Positions 19,074-26,794 of a stretch of DNA of 64,000 nucleotides are shown one piece after another (positions within the stretch are counted from its first letter, which is position 1; every line of letters starts with the position of its first letter). The notes beneath the pieces are model-generated. The model was given only the letters and a program-made list of their open reading frames with translations. It did no database searches and was not told where the DNA came from. This DNA comes from JAPPLB01 sp965208945. Its GTDB lineage: Bacteria; Acidobacteriota; Terriglobia; Bryobacterales; UBA6623. Location of the stretch: the NCBI GenBank assembly GCA_965208945.1, contig OZ242366.1:3348001-3412000 (forward strand), given 5' to 3'. Position numbers and translations under genes: made by a program.

Positions 19074-19698
19074 TTCAAGCCTGCTCCAGGTCGATGATGT
19101 TTCGCGGCGCGACGCTCTGCGCCGGATCGCGCTGGCTCTGACAGCGGTCGGGGCACGATCACTCGACTTGGCTTCGGCGCAGCAGGTCCATCGCGCTGCT
19201 CGGATCGCGTCGCCGAGTGGGGTCTACAAAGCGAAGTTCCTCAACCCGCATGAATACCGGACCGTGGCGCGGCTGGCGGAGCTGATCGTTCCCGCCGACG
19301 AGCGAGGAGGCAGTGCCGTAGATGCCGGCGCGCCGCAGTTCATCGACGTGCTCTGCAGTGAGAACGAGCTACTCGGACGTATCTATAGCGGCGGACTGGG
19401 CTGGTTCGACTCATGGATGCGGCAGCATCACGACACGAGCTTTATCGATGCGACCGAACGGCAGCAAACCGGGATGCTCGATGCGATCGTCGCCGTAGAA
19501 GAAGCAGGAAGCGAATCGGAAGTTGACAGCGAGCTTGGCCCGGGCATCCGGTTCTTCGACTGGATTCGCAAGATGTCGGTCGACGCCTACTACTCCAGCG
19601 AGATCGGTATCAAAGACCTGCGTTACCAGGGCAACGGCGCTTACTCGGAGTACACCGTGCCCAAGGAAGCCCTGGATTTCGTCAAACCACTCTTATAG
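19066..19698 (+). CDS. Gluconate 2-dehydrogenase subunit 3 family protein
   Basis: A 210-residue small subunit overlapping the GMC gene by 8 bp. A twin-arginine-like signal (SRRDALRRIALALTAVGA) is followed by the subunit-3 pattern (LNPHEYRTVARLAELIVPAD and a C-terminal LRYQGNGAYSEY). It is thought to help export or mature the flavoprotein subunit; together they oxidise a sugar or polyol in the periplasm. No cytochrome subunit is adjacent, so the electron acceptor is unknown. Confidence 0.88.
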   Translation: MSDSSLLQVDDVSRRDALRRIALALTAVGARSLDLASAQQVHRAARIASPSGVYKAKFLNPHEYRTVARLAELIVPADERGGSAVDAGAPQFIDVLCSENELLGRIYSGGLGWFDSWMRQHHDTSFIDATERQQTGMLDAIVAVEEAGSESEVDSELGPGIRFFDWIRKMSVDAYYSSEIGIKDLRYQGNGAYSEYTVPKEALDFVKPLL

Positions 19699-19712
19699 AG
19701 GCACGGCATGCC

Positions 19713-20453
19713 GTGTCAGGTGTTCCCATGCCGCAGCCGCTGAACAACCAGGTCGCACTTGTTACCGGGGCTGCCCGGCGGATCGGGCGCGCGATAGCCC
19801 TGCGGCTGGCTTCGGAGGGCGCACAGGTTGCTATTCACTACCGCCGCTTTGAAACCGAGGCGCGACGGACCGCCGAAGAGTGCGGCGCGAAGATTTTTCA
19901 AGCCGATCTGACGCAGGTGTCGGAGCTCCAGCGACTTTACAGCCAGATTGAAGACACTTACGGCAAACTCGACTGTCTGGTCAACAATGCGGCCCGCTAC
20001 CGGGAAATGGACGTTCTCGAGCTGACTGAAGACGATTGGGACGAGATTCACGACATCAACTTGAAAGCCGTGTTCTTCTCCTGCCAATCGGCCGCCAAGC
20101 TGATGCTCAAAGGGACCGGCGGGCGGATCGTCAATATCAGCTCGCTCGGCGGCATCCGCCCGTGGACGCGGCATGTTCCCTACTGCGCCTCGAAGGCGGG
20201 CGTGATCCACATGACGCGTACGCTGGCTAAAGCTCTGGCGCCGAAGATCTCAGTGAATACGGTCGCGCCCGGCGTGATCCAATTCGACCCGGAGATACCG
20301 CCCAAGGTGCGGCGGCTCATCTCGGTGACGCCGATGCGCCGTCCGGGCAGCGCGGAAGAGGTCGCCGAGGCGGTCGTCCATTTTCTGGCCGGCTCGAAGT
20401 TTGTCACCGGACAACTCCTTGCCGTGGACGGTGGTCTATCGCAGCGAGCCTGA
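19713..20453 (+). CDS. Short-chain dehydrogenase/reductase
   Basis: A 246-residue SDR with the nucleotide site TGAARRIGRAIA, NNAARY, the active-site Ser region (NISSLGGI) and YCASK. NADP preference is suggested by the arginines after the first beta strand (HYRRFE). It resembles pteridine reductase and FabG-like enzymes; substrate not assignable. It lies 14 bp after the GMC small subunit and may share its transcript. Met6 at 19728 is an alternative start. Confidence 0.85.
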   Translation: MSGVPMPQPLNNQVALVTGAARRIGRAIALRLASEGAQVAIHYRRFETEARRTAEECGAKIFQADLTQVSELQRLYSQIEDTYGKLDCLVNNAARYREMDVLELTEDDWDEIHDINLKAVFFSCQSAAKLMLKGTGGRIVNISSLGGIRPWTRHVPYCASKAGVIHMTRTLAKALAPKISVNTVAPGVIQFDPEIPPKVRRLISVTPMRRPGSAEEVAEAVVHFLAGSKFVTGQLLAVDGGLSQRA

Positions 20454-20517
20454 GACCGGCCGGTCAAGCTGGTGTTGAACGGCAGCAACATCTGCCCTGC
20501 TGATCTCGACATTTGGC

Positions 20518-20564
20518 GACTCTCTCGCTCACTTTTCTTCGCCGCGAGATGAGGAAAATGCAGG
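20518..20564 (-). repeat. Degenerate family A end
   Basis: Diverged copy of the terminal part of family A (TTCTTCGCCGCGAGATGAGG then AAAATGCAGGT), immediately before an intact left end at 20565. It suggests an old element next to, or hit by, a younger one. Confidence 0.55.
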
Positions 20565-20679
20565 TAGCCTGCATGTCTCACCACGTGGCGAGGCGAAGTG
20601 GGTGAGAGGGCCGTCAGGACTAGGCGCAAGCCGGGCGGAGGAAAAAGGCGCGAGCCGCTTGGCGCGCGCAGGCGTACTT
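20565..20679 (+). repeat. Family A element, left half, split by the IS
   Basis: Left half of a long-form family A copy starting with TA and the 18-bp inverted repeat (one difference). It stops at GGCGTACTT, the left arm of the internal palindrome; the other half resumes at 22121 with GAACAGTACG. Joining the two halves restores an intact element with no added or lost base. Confidence 0.9.
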
Positions 20680-20780
20680 ATGGGATGGTTCGCTCCCACT
20701 TCCGCTGCGTCGTCGAGTTCGGCCATGCTGGTAGCAACGGCCGTCCCCGGCCGCAGTTCACGAACCGAGAGGAAACCATC

Positions 20781-21854
20781 ATGGCAACGACCCAGCGATC
20801 ATCCCGCAAGAGCGTATGGAAGGAGGTCGTCACGATCGGCCTCGATCTAGCAAAACACAACGTCGACTTGGTCGGCTTGGACGCAACCGGCCGGGTGCTC
20901 ACCCGTCGCCGCTACTCGAAGGGCAAGCTGCTGGAGGTGACCGCCCAGATGCAGCCCTGCCGTATCGGCATGGAAGCCTGCTGCGGCGCCCATCACCTGG
21001 GCCGCCAACTGCTGGCCCAGGGGCACGACGTGAAGCTGATGCCGCCCAAATATGTGAAGCCCTTTGTGAAGCGCGACAAGAACGACTCGACGGACGCCGA
21101 GGCCTGCGCGGAAGCCTGTCTGCGGCCGAGCATGCGCTTCGTGGCGGTCAAGAGCGAGCAACAACTGTCGATGCAGTCGCTGCACCGCTATCGCTCGCGG
21201 CTGGTGGGCAACTCGACGCAGTTGATCAACCAGGCGCGCGCCTTTCTGCTGGAACGCGGCATCACCCTTCCACAGGGCAAGCGTTGGTTTGTGGTCCGTC
21301 TGCCGGAGATCCTCGAGGACGCCGATAACGGCCTGTCCGACGAAATGCGGGCGCTGCTGGCGGGCCTGTTTGCCGAATGGCAAGTGCTGGCAGAGAAGAT
21401 TCAGCAAGTCAACACCTATCTGCTGAGGAAAGCGCAGGCGAGCGAGGCCTGCCGGCGGCTCAGAGAGATCCCCGGCATCGGCGTGCAGACAGCGACGGCC
21501 TTGGTGGCGACGATCGGCAACGCCGAGGCCTTCGAGAAGGGGCGCGACGTCGCTGCTTGGTTGGGTCTGGTGCCGAGAGAGTACTCCAGCGGAGGCAAGC
21601 AGCGCTTGGGAGGCATCAGCAAGCGCGGCAACCGCTACGTCCGGACGCTGCTGGTGCACTGTGCCCGCTCGAGCCTCGACGTGCTCGCGAAGCGCAGCGA
21701 CCAACTCGGCCAGTGGCTGCGGCGGATGCTCCTGAACAAAGATCGGCGGGTCGTGATCGTGGCGCTGGCGGCACGGCTGGCGCGCATCGCATGGGCCTTG
21801 CTGAGCAGCGGCCAGCGCTTCTCTCAACAGCGGCAACCAGCCCCGGCGGGTTAA
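20781..21854 (+). CDS. IS110-family (IS1111 group) RNA-guided recombinase/transposase
   Basis: A 357-residue protein. The N-terminal RuvC-like DEDD domain shows GLDLAKHNVDLVGLD, the IS1111-type segment GMEACCGAHHLGRQL and KRDKNDSTDAEA. The C-terminal Tnp20 domain shows IPGIGVQTATALVATIG and AAWLGLVPREYSSGGKQRLG with the catalytic serine region. Intact with no frameshift, so the element may be active. Start ATG at 20781 follows GAGAGGAAACC. Family members act with a bridge/seek RNA made from the element. Confidence 0.93.
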   Translation: MATTQRSSRKSVWKEVVTIGLDLAKHNVDLVGLDATGRVLTRRRYSKGKLLEVTAQMQPCRIGMEACCGAHHLGRQLLAQGHDVKLMPPKYVKPFVKRDKNDSTDAEACAEACLRPSMRFVAVKSEQQLSMQSLHRYRSRLVGNSTQLINQARAFLLERGITLPQGKRWFVVRLPEILEDADNGLSDEMRALLAGLFAEWQVLAEKIQQVNTYLLRKAQASEACRRLREIPGIGVQTATALVATIGNAEAFEKGRDVAAWLGLVPREYSSGGKQRLGGISKRGNRYVRTLLVHCARSSLDVLAKRSDQLGQWLRRMLLNKDRRVVIVALAARLARIAWALLSSGQRFSQQRQPAPAG

Positions 21855-21929
21855 CCGCCCTGCGGTCCGCCGTAGCACTACCAGGAGCTCACAGTTTGTC
21901 TGCTTACTCCCGATTGATGGACAAAACGG

Positions 21930-22075
21930 TCGTACCGGCGTCACCGAATCCTGTTACTGTTCATGGCCCTCACAGGTCGGCGTACTTATGAGGAGCGGGA
22001 CGTGCGGACCCCATCATGGCCCGGAACCAGCGCGGTTCCACCTAGAGGTCGGATATATTGGCGCAGACCAACGTT
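21930..22075 (+). ncRNA. Predicted bridge (seek) RNA of the IS1111-type element
   Basis: Non-coding right end. Target loop: outer stem CCG..TCCT (21944-21952) with AGGA.CGG (21991-21998), terminal hairpin GGCC/GGTC (21965-21968, 21975-21978). The two strands of the internal loop carry TACTGTTCA (21955-21963), complementary to the right side of the insertion site, and GGCGTACTT (21979-21987), identical to its left side. Donor loop: outer stem TGCG/CGCA (22003-22006, 22062-22065), hairpin GGAACC-GGTTCC (22023-22039), with CCCAT (22010-22014) complementary to the left IS end and ATATATT (22053-22059) identical to the right IS end. Transcript ends are guesses. Confidence 0.65.
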
Positions 22076-22120
22076 CAGCAAGAAGGAATAGGTGGACATC
22101 CCGGGAGCGAACCATATATT

Positions 22121-22212
22121 GAACAGTACGTTGAGCACGGCAAGCAAGCACAACGAAGTCCTGGCGGTCATACCGCGTGCTTCGGCCGTCGGGTGGTGAG
22201 AAATGCAGGCTA
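22121..22212 (+). repeat. Family A element, right half, split by the IS
   Basis: Right half of the copy begun at 20565, from GAACAGTACG to the terminal inverted repeat and TA at 22211-22212. The TA/G end also forms the TAG stop codon of the minus-strand response regulator gene (22210-22212). Confidence 0.9.
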
Positions 22213-22854
22213 GAAATCGATCGCGGCCAGCAACTCCGAGGGCTTCATGTCGTAGGCCGCACACAGTGCCAGCAAACTCTCGATGCTCGGCATATGTGCG
22301 CCGCGTTCGATCGAGCTGAGCTGGGAGATGCTGATGCCCGTCTGGGCTGTCGTGTCCTTCAATGACCAGTTGCGCTCCGTCCTCAACAGCTTCAGTCGGT
22401 GCCCAAGGCGGTCCCGCACCAGATCCTGAGGAGTACGCCCGAGGCCTCGGGCTGCGATTGCGTTCTTGAGAGTCTGGCGGAGCTGTCCGAGCGAAAACGG
22501 CTTTGCCAGGTAGTCGAAAACCTGACGCTTGAAGGTCGCCCGCATGTCTTCGAGAGACGGGTAGCCGGTGACGATGATCACACAGACGCCGGGGTGACTT
22601 TGCTGTAGTCTCTCAAGTACTTCCTGCCCCTGAAAAGGCCCCATCTTCATATCGAGAAGGATGATCTCGGGTGCTCGTTCACGGCAGCTCGAAAAAAGCT
22701 TGTCCGGGTGCGTGAATGTGCGAACGGTGTAGAGGCCCTCATCGTTGAGGAAATCCTCGATGTACTGGATGAAATCGGAATCGTCGTCAAGGACGGCAAT
22801 ATCAACGCTCGGTTGCTTGTTTCGGTTTGTGCGCGTGCGAGAGGCAATTCTCAT
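22210..22854 (-). CDS. Response regulator with receiver and XRE-type HTH output
   Basis: A 214-residue protein: receiver domain (acidic DDD near 24-26, phosphoacceptor Asp in IILLDMKMG, Thr in IIVTGYPS, Lys in YLAKPF) joined to a C-terminal Cro/CI-type helix-turn-helix (LRTERNWSLKDTTAQTGISI...SSIERGAHMPS). Most DNA-binding response regulators carry OmpR, NarL or Fis outputs; the XRE output is unusual. It is 14 bp downstream of its likely kinase. Its stop codon is formed by a family A repeat end. Confidence 0.9.
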   Translation of the reverse strand: MRIASRTRTNRNKQPSVDIAVLDDDSDFIQYIEDFLNDEGLYTVRTFTHPDKLFSSCRERAPEIILLDMKMGPFQGQEVLERLQQSHPGVCVIIVTGYPSLEDMRATFKRQVFDYLAKPFSLGQLRQTLKNAIAARGLGRTPQDLVRDRLGHRLKLLRTERNWSLKDTTAQTGISISQLSSIERGAHMPSIESLLALCAAYDMKPSELLAAIDF

Positions 22855-22868
22855 GGTGAGTAGGCAGT

Positions 22869-24377
22869 CTACACTTCTCGGGCTCCTCGTAACGGCGCGT
22901 CCTTAATGCGCTCGGTAGTCGGCATCGCGGGCAGCCGCACTTCGATCACGGCCCCACCCTCAGGGCGGTTCGCAGCGCGAATCCCGCCACCGTGTTGGTG
23001 GACGATTCCTTCTGCGACGGTGAGCCCCAATCCGGTTCCGCGCGCATCGAGCCGGCTGGTTACAAATGCGTCGAAAATGTTGGGCAGAACTTCTTCCGGA
23101 ATGCCCACACCGTCATCCTCAACCATGATTACGATGTCTGAACGATGGTTCAGTGCTTCCTGCCACACTCTCACCGCAATGGCGCCGCTCCCGTCGATTG
23201 CGTGCAAGGCGTTCTTCAGTAGATTGACAAAAAGTTGGATCAGCCGGTCCCGGCTGCCCTTCACGAGATGCCGTCCGTCCGCATCGCTTTCGAATGTGAC
23301 TCGAGAAGCTCTTTCGTCAATGGCTACCAGGTTCCAGGACTCCTCGATGACTGGCGCGAGTTCCACCGCCTCCATCGCTTCGTCCGAAGGTCGGGAAAAA
23401 TTCAACAGTCCTGTGCTGATCTGACGGAGTCTGGCGGCGACGCGCTGCATGCGAACCAGCCGCCGCCGGGCCGTGGGATCATCAACGGTTTCGAGCAACT
23501 TCTCGATAGAACCACCCAGCACGCTGAGCGGCGTGTTCAACTCGTGGGCCACGCTCGCGCTCAGAAGGCCGACGCTGGCGAGCCGGTCCTGGGCAGCCAT
23601 TCTCGTTTTGGCTTCCTCAAGCATCCGGTTCTTTTTGCGTAGATCCGCCGCCAACTCTTCGAGCCTTGCCAGGGTGCGCTCGAGGCTCGCCTCCTTTTCC
23701 CGGAGGTTCATCACGGTGGCGTTACGCGAACGCATGATGTCGCCGATCTCATCGCCGAGGATCTCCGTCTGGTCGATGATTTCTCGGGCTCTTTGGTTTT
23801 CGAGCACGGCTGAGTCGGCCTCCAACGTGACGCGGATCGGCCGGTAGACGTACCTCGGCATAATCACTGTTTCCAGGAGCAGAACGGCGAGAAGATAGAG
23901 GCTCGCGAGCACGGTCAACAGAACGGTCTTGGCGCGGTAGATCGCGTTTTCGTAGAATTCCGACGAGATCGTCAGCCGGGCATATGTGTCCGCCGCCGGG
24001 TCTTTGCGGTACAAGCGATCCGGCGTTCCCGGTTCCTGCCGCACTTCACCCGGATGTCGGTCGAGCCACTCCTGGACATCGGCGGCGATTTCCAGTTCCT
24101 CAGCCGTCCCTTCAACGTGCTCATAGATTTCCATCCGCGGCTGCGTCGGGAAGCTGCCGCGCTCCACGAACATCTCATGGAGCAGAGTGGTTTCACGCTT
24201 GCGAGCCGTCGTGATCTGCTCTTCGATCAGAGGTATCAGTGAGAAGTACGCAGCACAGGTAAGGACAAGGAAGAAAAGGTTATGGAGGACGATCAGTTTC
24301 GGCCGGATGCGCAGGTCACCAAACAACCGGCCGGCCCGCCGGCGGAGACTGTTCGGTTTGCGATGCCTCGGAGGCAT
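22869..24377 (-). CDS. Membrane sensor histidine kinase
   Basis: A 502-residue kinase: transmembrane helix at about 31-52, an extracytoplasmic sensor of about 110 residues, a second helix near 168-186, HAMP-like linker and coiled coil, HisKA with phospho-acceptor His in SASVAHELNTPLSVLGG, and HATPase_c with N box (LLKNALHAI), G1 (DDGVGIPEE) and G2 (GTGLGLTVAEG). It should phosphorylate the adjacent receiver-XRE regulator. The signal is unknown. Confidence 0.92.
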   Translation of the reverse strand: MPPRHRKPNSLRRRAGRLFGDLRIRPKLIVLHNLFFLVLTCAAYFSLIPLIEEQITTARKRETTLLHEMFVERGSFPTQPRMEIYEHVEGTAEELEIAADVQEWLDRHPGEVRQEPGTPDRLYRKDPAADTYARLTISSEFYENAIYRAKTVLLTVLASLYLLAVLLLETVIMPRYVYRPIRVTLEADSAVLENQRAREIIDQTEILGDEIGDIMRSRNATVMNLREKEASLERTLARLEELAADLRKKNRMLEEAKTRMAAQDRLASVGLLSASVAHELNTPLSVLGGSIEKLLETVDDPTARRRLVRMQRVAARLRQISTGLLNFSRPSDEAMEAVELAPVIEESWNLVAIDERASRVTFESDADGRHLVKGSRDRLIQLFVNLLKNALHAIDGSGAIAVRVWQEALNHRSDIVIMVEDDGVGIPEEVLPNIFDAFVTSRLDARGTGLGLTVAEGIVHQHGGGIRAANRPEGGAVIEVRLPAMPTTERIKDAPLRGAREV

Positions 24378-24389
24378 GCCTCCTCTGAC

Positions 24390-25049
24390 TCAGTTCAGCC
24401 GCTTTACGGCGATATTGCGGAAGCGGTGAAACCCACCTTCGACCCAGCCGCTTCCGCCGTGCACTTGAAGACCGATCATTCCGTCGGGCGCACCACCAGC
24501 GGCATGGTTCGCCGTGTCTTGAAATTCCGTGATCTTTGTGCCGTTGAGCCAGACGGTTATTCGCGGTGCCTCGCCCTCGATGCGCGCGAGCAGTGCGTTC
24601 CAATCGTCCTTGCGCCAGACAGCCTGCCAGTCCTGAGAGTCCGTCATCTTGACTCCTTTGAGCCGCTCACCATAGATTCCGCCGATGCTTCCACCCTCGC
24701 GATAGTCGATCATCACCTGATAAGCCTGTCCGTTGGCGTTGGAGCGAAGGAACAAGCCTCCGTCGCATCCGAAGTCAGGCTTGATCTCGAGATAAACCTC
24801 GAAGTCCTGGTAGCGGTCATCTGTGAGCAGCACGCCGCCATTGCCGGCGGGTCGCTGACGGGCAGTCAATACCCGCTCGTCGATTCGCCATTCCGAAGTG
24901 TTGCCATGATGATTCGTCATGCTGATGTGCCAGCCCGCGAGATTGGCGCCATTGAAAATCTGCGTGAAGCCTTCGGGAATCTCATCGGCTTTCAGCAGTC
25001 CCGGCGGCGCCCCGAGAACCATGGCCAAACAAACGCAGACCGCTCGCAT
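24390..25049 (-). CDS. Secreted DUF1080 (3-keto-disaccharide hydrolase fold) protein
   Basis: A 219-residue protein with signal peptide MRAVCVCLAMVLGAPPGLLKA and a concanavalin-like DUF1080 domain (FTQIFNGANLAGWHIS, YQDFEVYLEIKPDFGCDGGLFLRSN, VQVHGGSGWVEGG-like end). Family members have been linked to hydrolysis of 3-keto-glycosides, a match for the exported sugar oxidoreductases nearby. The start at 25049 is chosen for the signal peptide. It lies 12 bp upstream of the histidine kinase on the same strand. Confidence 0.85.
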   Translation of the reverse strand: MRAVCVCLAMVLGAPPGLLKADEIPEGFTQIFNGANLAGWHISMTNHHGNTSEWRIDERVLTARQRPAGNGGVLLTDDRYQDFEVYLEIKPDFGCDGGLFLRSNANGQAYQVMIDYREGGSIGGIYGERLKGVKMTDSQDWQAVWRKDDWNALLARIEGEAPRITVWLNGTKITEFQDTANHAAGGAPDGMIGLQVHGGSGWVEGGFHRFRNIAVKRLN

Positions 25050-25180
25050 GACGTTCCAACCTCCGGCTGTTAGCATGATGCTCCTGAAACGGGCGTGGAC
25101 CGGCTTTCCCCCTTGCCGCTGAGGGACTGGGCCGTGACCCGCACGCATCTTGATGTTACAAGAACTTTATCGTCAGTCCA

Positions 25181-25960
25181 TCAGGCATGGATTTTGCAGA
25201 TGTAGCCGGCGTAGGGGCTGGTATTCTGTCGATGCCCCGGGGCAATGCCGGCATCGCAGTAGTACAGGCTGCCCTGCCACCAGGTCATGCCGTGCGGGTC
25301 GGGATCATCGCGGTTGAGTTGAATCGCTTCCAGCACCTGCCCGCTCTCGATGTCGAACTTCAAGATGCGGAAATCGTTCGAGAACATGCACCAGATATGC
25401 GCTCCGTCCCAGCCCAGCCCGTGGGCTCGCCCCAGCGGCACCGGAAAGGAATGCTGAACCCGCAGATCGGCGTCGGTCTGCGTGACGTTCTTGTTCGGAC
25501 CGAACTGCGTGATCCACAGTGAATCCTGCGCCCACAGCACGCCGTGCACGCCTCCCCCGTTGGGAGTCCGATAGTTTTTCACATGGCGGCCCGTCTCGAT
25601 CTCCAGCTTGACGATCCGGCCCCCCTTCTTCACATCATGAGGCCGCGCAGGACGCACCCCCGCCGGCCCGTTCGCGGCCATCCACACATACCCGCCGCCG
25701 GCCGCAATGCCGCTCGTGTTCGACGACTGCGTTTCGTAGGAGGCGAGAGGCTTGCCTGTTTCCCAATCGAGCAGATGCGCCCGGTCCGTCACCTGCTCGC
25801 CGCACCACAGACCCGCGGCGGTTGCCTCCAGACCGTTGGGATTGCCCTCGGGCGACTTGAACAGCCGCTCGACCCTCTTGCGCTTGCGGATGGGGTAGTT
25901 GGAAGGCTTGGCGTAGGCGGCCGTGGCGATCACGGCGAGTATGGCTCGGCGAGTCAACAT
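25181..25960 (-). CDS. Exported beta-propeller-like protein (function unknown)
   Basis: A 259-residue protein with an arginine-pair signal (MLTRRAILAVIATAAYA) and repeated propeller-like blades (GLEATAAGLWCGEQ, GIAAGGGYVWMAANGPAG, GVLWAQDSLWITQFG, GLGWDGAHIWCMFS, GMTWWQGSLYYCDAG). It resembles SMP-30/virginiamycin-lyase-type or YncE-type propellers, but no catalytic site can be named. Monocistronic by position; the 325 bp separating it from greA hold the greA leader. Confidence 0.7.
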   Translation of the reverse strand: MLTRRAILAVIATAAYAKPSNYPIRKRKRVERLFKSPEGNPNGLEATAAGLWCGEQVTDRAHLLDWETGKPLASYETQSSNTSGIAAGGGYVWMAANGPAGVRPARPHDVKKGGRIVKLEIETGRHVKNYRTPNGGGVHGVLWAQDSLWITQFGPNKNVTQTDADLRVQHSFPVPLGRAHGLGWDGAHIWCMFSNDFRILKFDIESGQVLEAIQLNRDDPDPHGMTWWQGSLYYCDAGIAPGHRQNTSPYAGYICKIHA

Positions 25961-26131
25961 GGCGTCTGTGGGCACGAATCGCTAACTGGCGCTATTGTAG
26001 CTGATCGGCAGTGCACCAGCCCTCCCAACCTTTTTCAGGATCACCCTTGGGTTGGAAAAGGTTCCCCCTTCATCATGTCTGCTTCTGTGTCACACCCCCA
26101 ACAATCAACCCGAACGTCCAGGAGCGTATCC

Positions 26132-26137
26132 TATAAT
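26132..26137 (+). promoter_or_regulatory. Possible -10 element of the greA promoter
   Basis: A perfect TATAAT at 26132-26137, about 150 bp before greA. No good -35 is found at 16-18 bp upstream, so this is tentative. Transcription from here would pass through the hairpin at 26214-26246. Confidence 0.35.
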
Positions 26138-26213
26138 GGAGCCGGATAATAGGGAAGCGCCCGCGAGTGCCTGGAAAAGTAGGGTGGGGAGTTTCTCATT
26201 GAATGCTCTTCGG

Positions 26214-26246
26214 TACCGGTTCGCGGCCTGCGGAACCGGTATTTTT
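26214..26246 (+). terminator. Rho-independent-type terminator in the greA leader
   Basis: Perfect 9-bp inverted repeat TACCGGTTC / GAACCGGTA with a 10-nt loop followed by TTTTT, ending 40 bp before the greA start codon. It is either the terminator of upstream leader transcription or an attenuator of greA. E. coli greA has an analogous leader terminator that yields the GraL small RNAs. Confidence 0.7.
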
Positions 26247-26285
26247 CGTTCCGCCGCATGTGAACCAGCGTGAGTGAAAGACAGT

Positions 26286-26759
26286 ATGGCCCTTGACTTT
26301 ATTCAGAAGCTCGAAGACGAGATCAGGAAGCTCGAGTACGAGCTGAAGAACGAGCTGCCGAAAGAAATCCAGCGAGCGCGCGAACTGGGTGACTTGAGTG
26401 AGAACGCCGAATACGCCGCGGCGAAAGAGCGCCAGGACTATGTCGGTGCTCTGCTGGCAAAGAAAAAAAAGCGCTTGGCGGACATGAGGATGGTCGATCT
26501 CACCAAGATTCGTCCGGGTGTGGTCGGACTCGGATCGACGGTTGTGGTTTACGACATGGACAATGACAAGGAAACGCAATATTACCTGGTGACGTCGGAG
26601 GACGTCGATGCTCCGAATGGAAAAATCTCAACGACGTCACCGATTGGCCGCGCCCTGATGGGCAAGAAACCGGGTGATGTGACCGAGGTCCGCACTCCGG
26701 GCGGGGTGCGGGAGATGGAGATTTTGAAGCTGAAGACAATCCACGAGCAGGATGGCTGA
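26286..26759 (+). CDS. greA: Transcription elongation factor GreA
   Basis: A 157-residue GreA: N-terminal antiparallel coiled coil with the tip motif RELGDLSENAEYAAAKERQ (acidic residues that reach the RNA polymerase active site) and a C-terminal FKBP-like domain (ISTTSPIGRALMGKKPGDVTEV). It stimulates cleavage of backtracked RNA. ATG at 26286 is preferred over an in-frame GTG at 26274. Next gene follows after 35 bp. Confidence 0.96.
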   Translation: MALDFIQKLEDEIRKLEYELKNELPKEIQRARELGDLSENAEYAAAKERQDYVGALLAKKKKRLADMRMVDLTKIRPGVVGLGSTVVVYDMDNDKETQYYLVTSEDVDAPNGKISTTSPIGRALMGKKPGDVTEVRTPGGVREMEILKLKTIHEQDG

Positions 26760-26794
26760 TGCACTGACCGCGCCGGTCTGAACTGGAAACCACA

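Larger units (their letters stand above)
20680..22120 (+). mobile_element. IS110-family insertion sequence, IS1111 group
   Basis: A 1,441-bp element defined by its precise insertion into a family A repeat. It carries 13-bp subterminal inverted repeats ATGGTTCGCTCCC at 20685-20697 and GGGAGCGAACCAT at 22103-22115, lying 5 bp inside each end, which is diagnostic of the IS1111 group. No target duplication of normal length is seen; the dinucleotide TT is found at both junctions. It encodes one DEDD transposase/recombinase and a 266-bp non-coding right end, the position where IS1111 elements encode their guide RNA. Confidence 0.92.

Noticed and set aside
20671..21990. 12-bp direct repeat GGCGTACTTATG at 20671-20682 and 21979-21990 as the borders of the IS
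   Set aside because: The 13-bp inverted repeats and the exact resumption of the interrupted family A element put the right end at 22120; the inner copy is better explained as a guide segment in the right-end RNA that matches the target.
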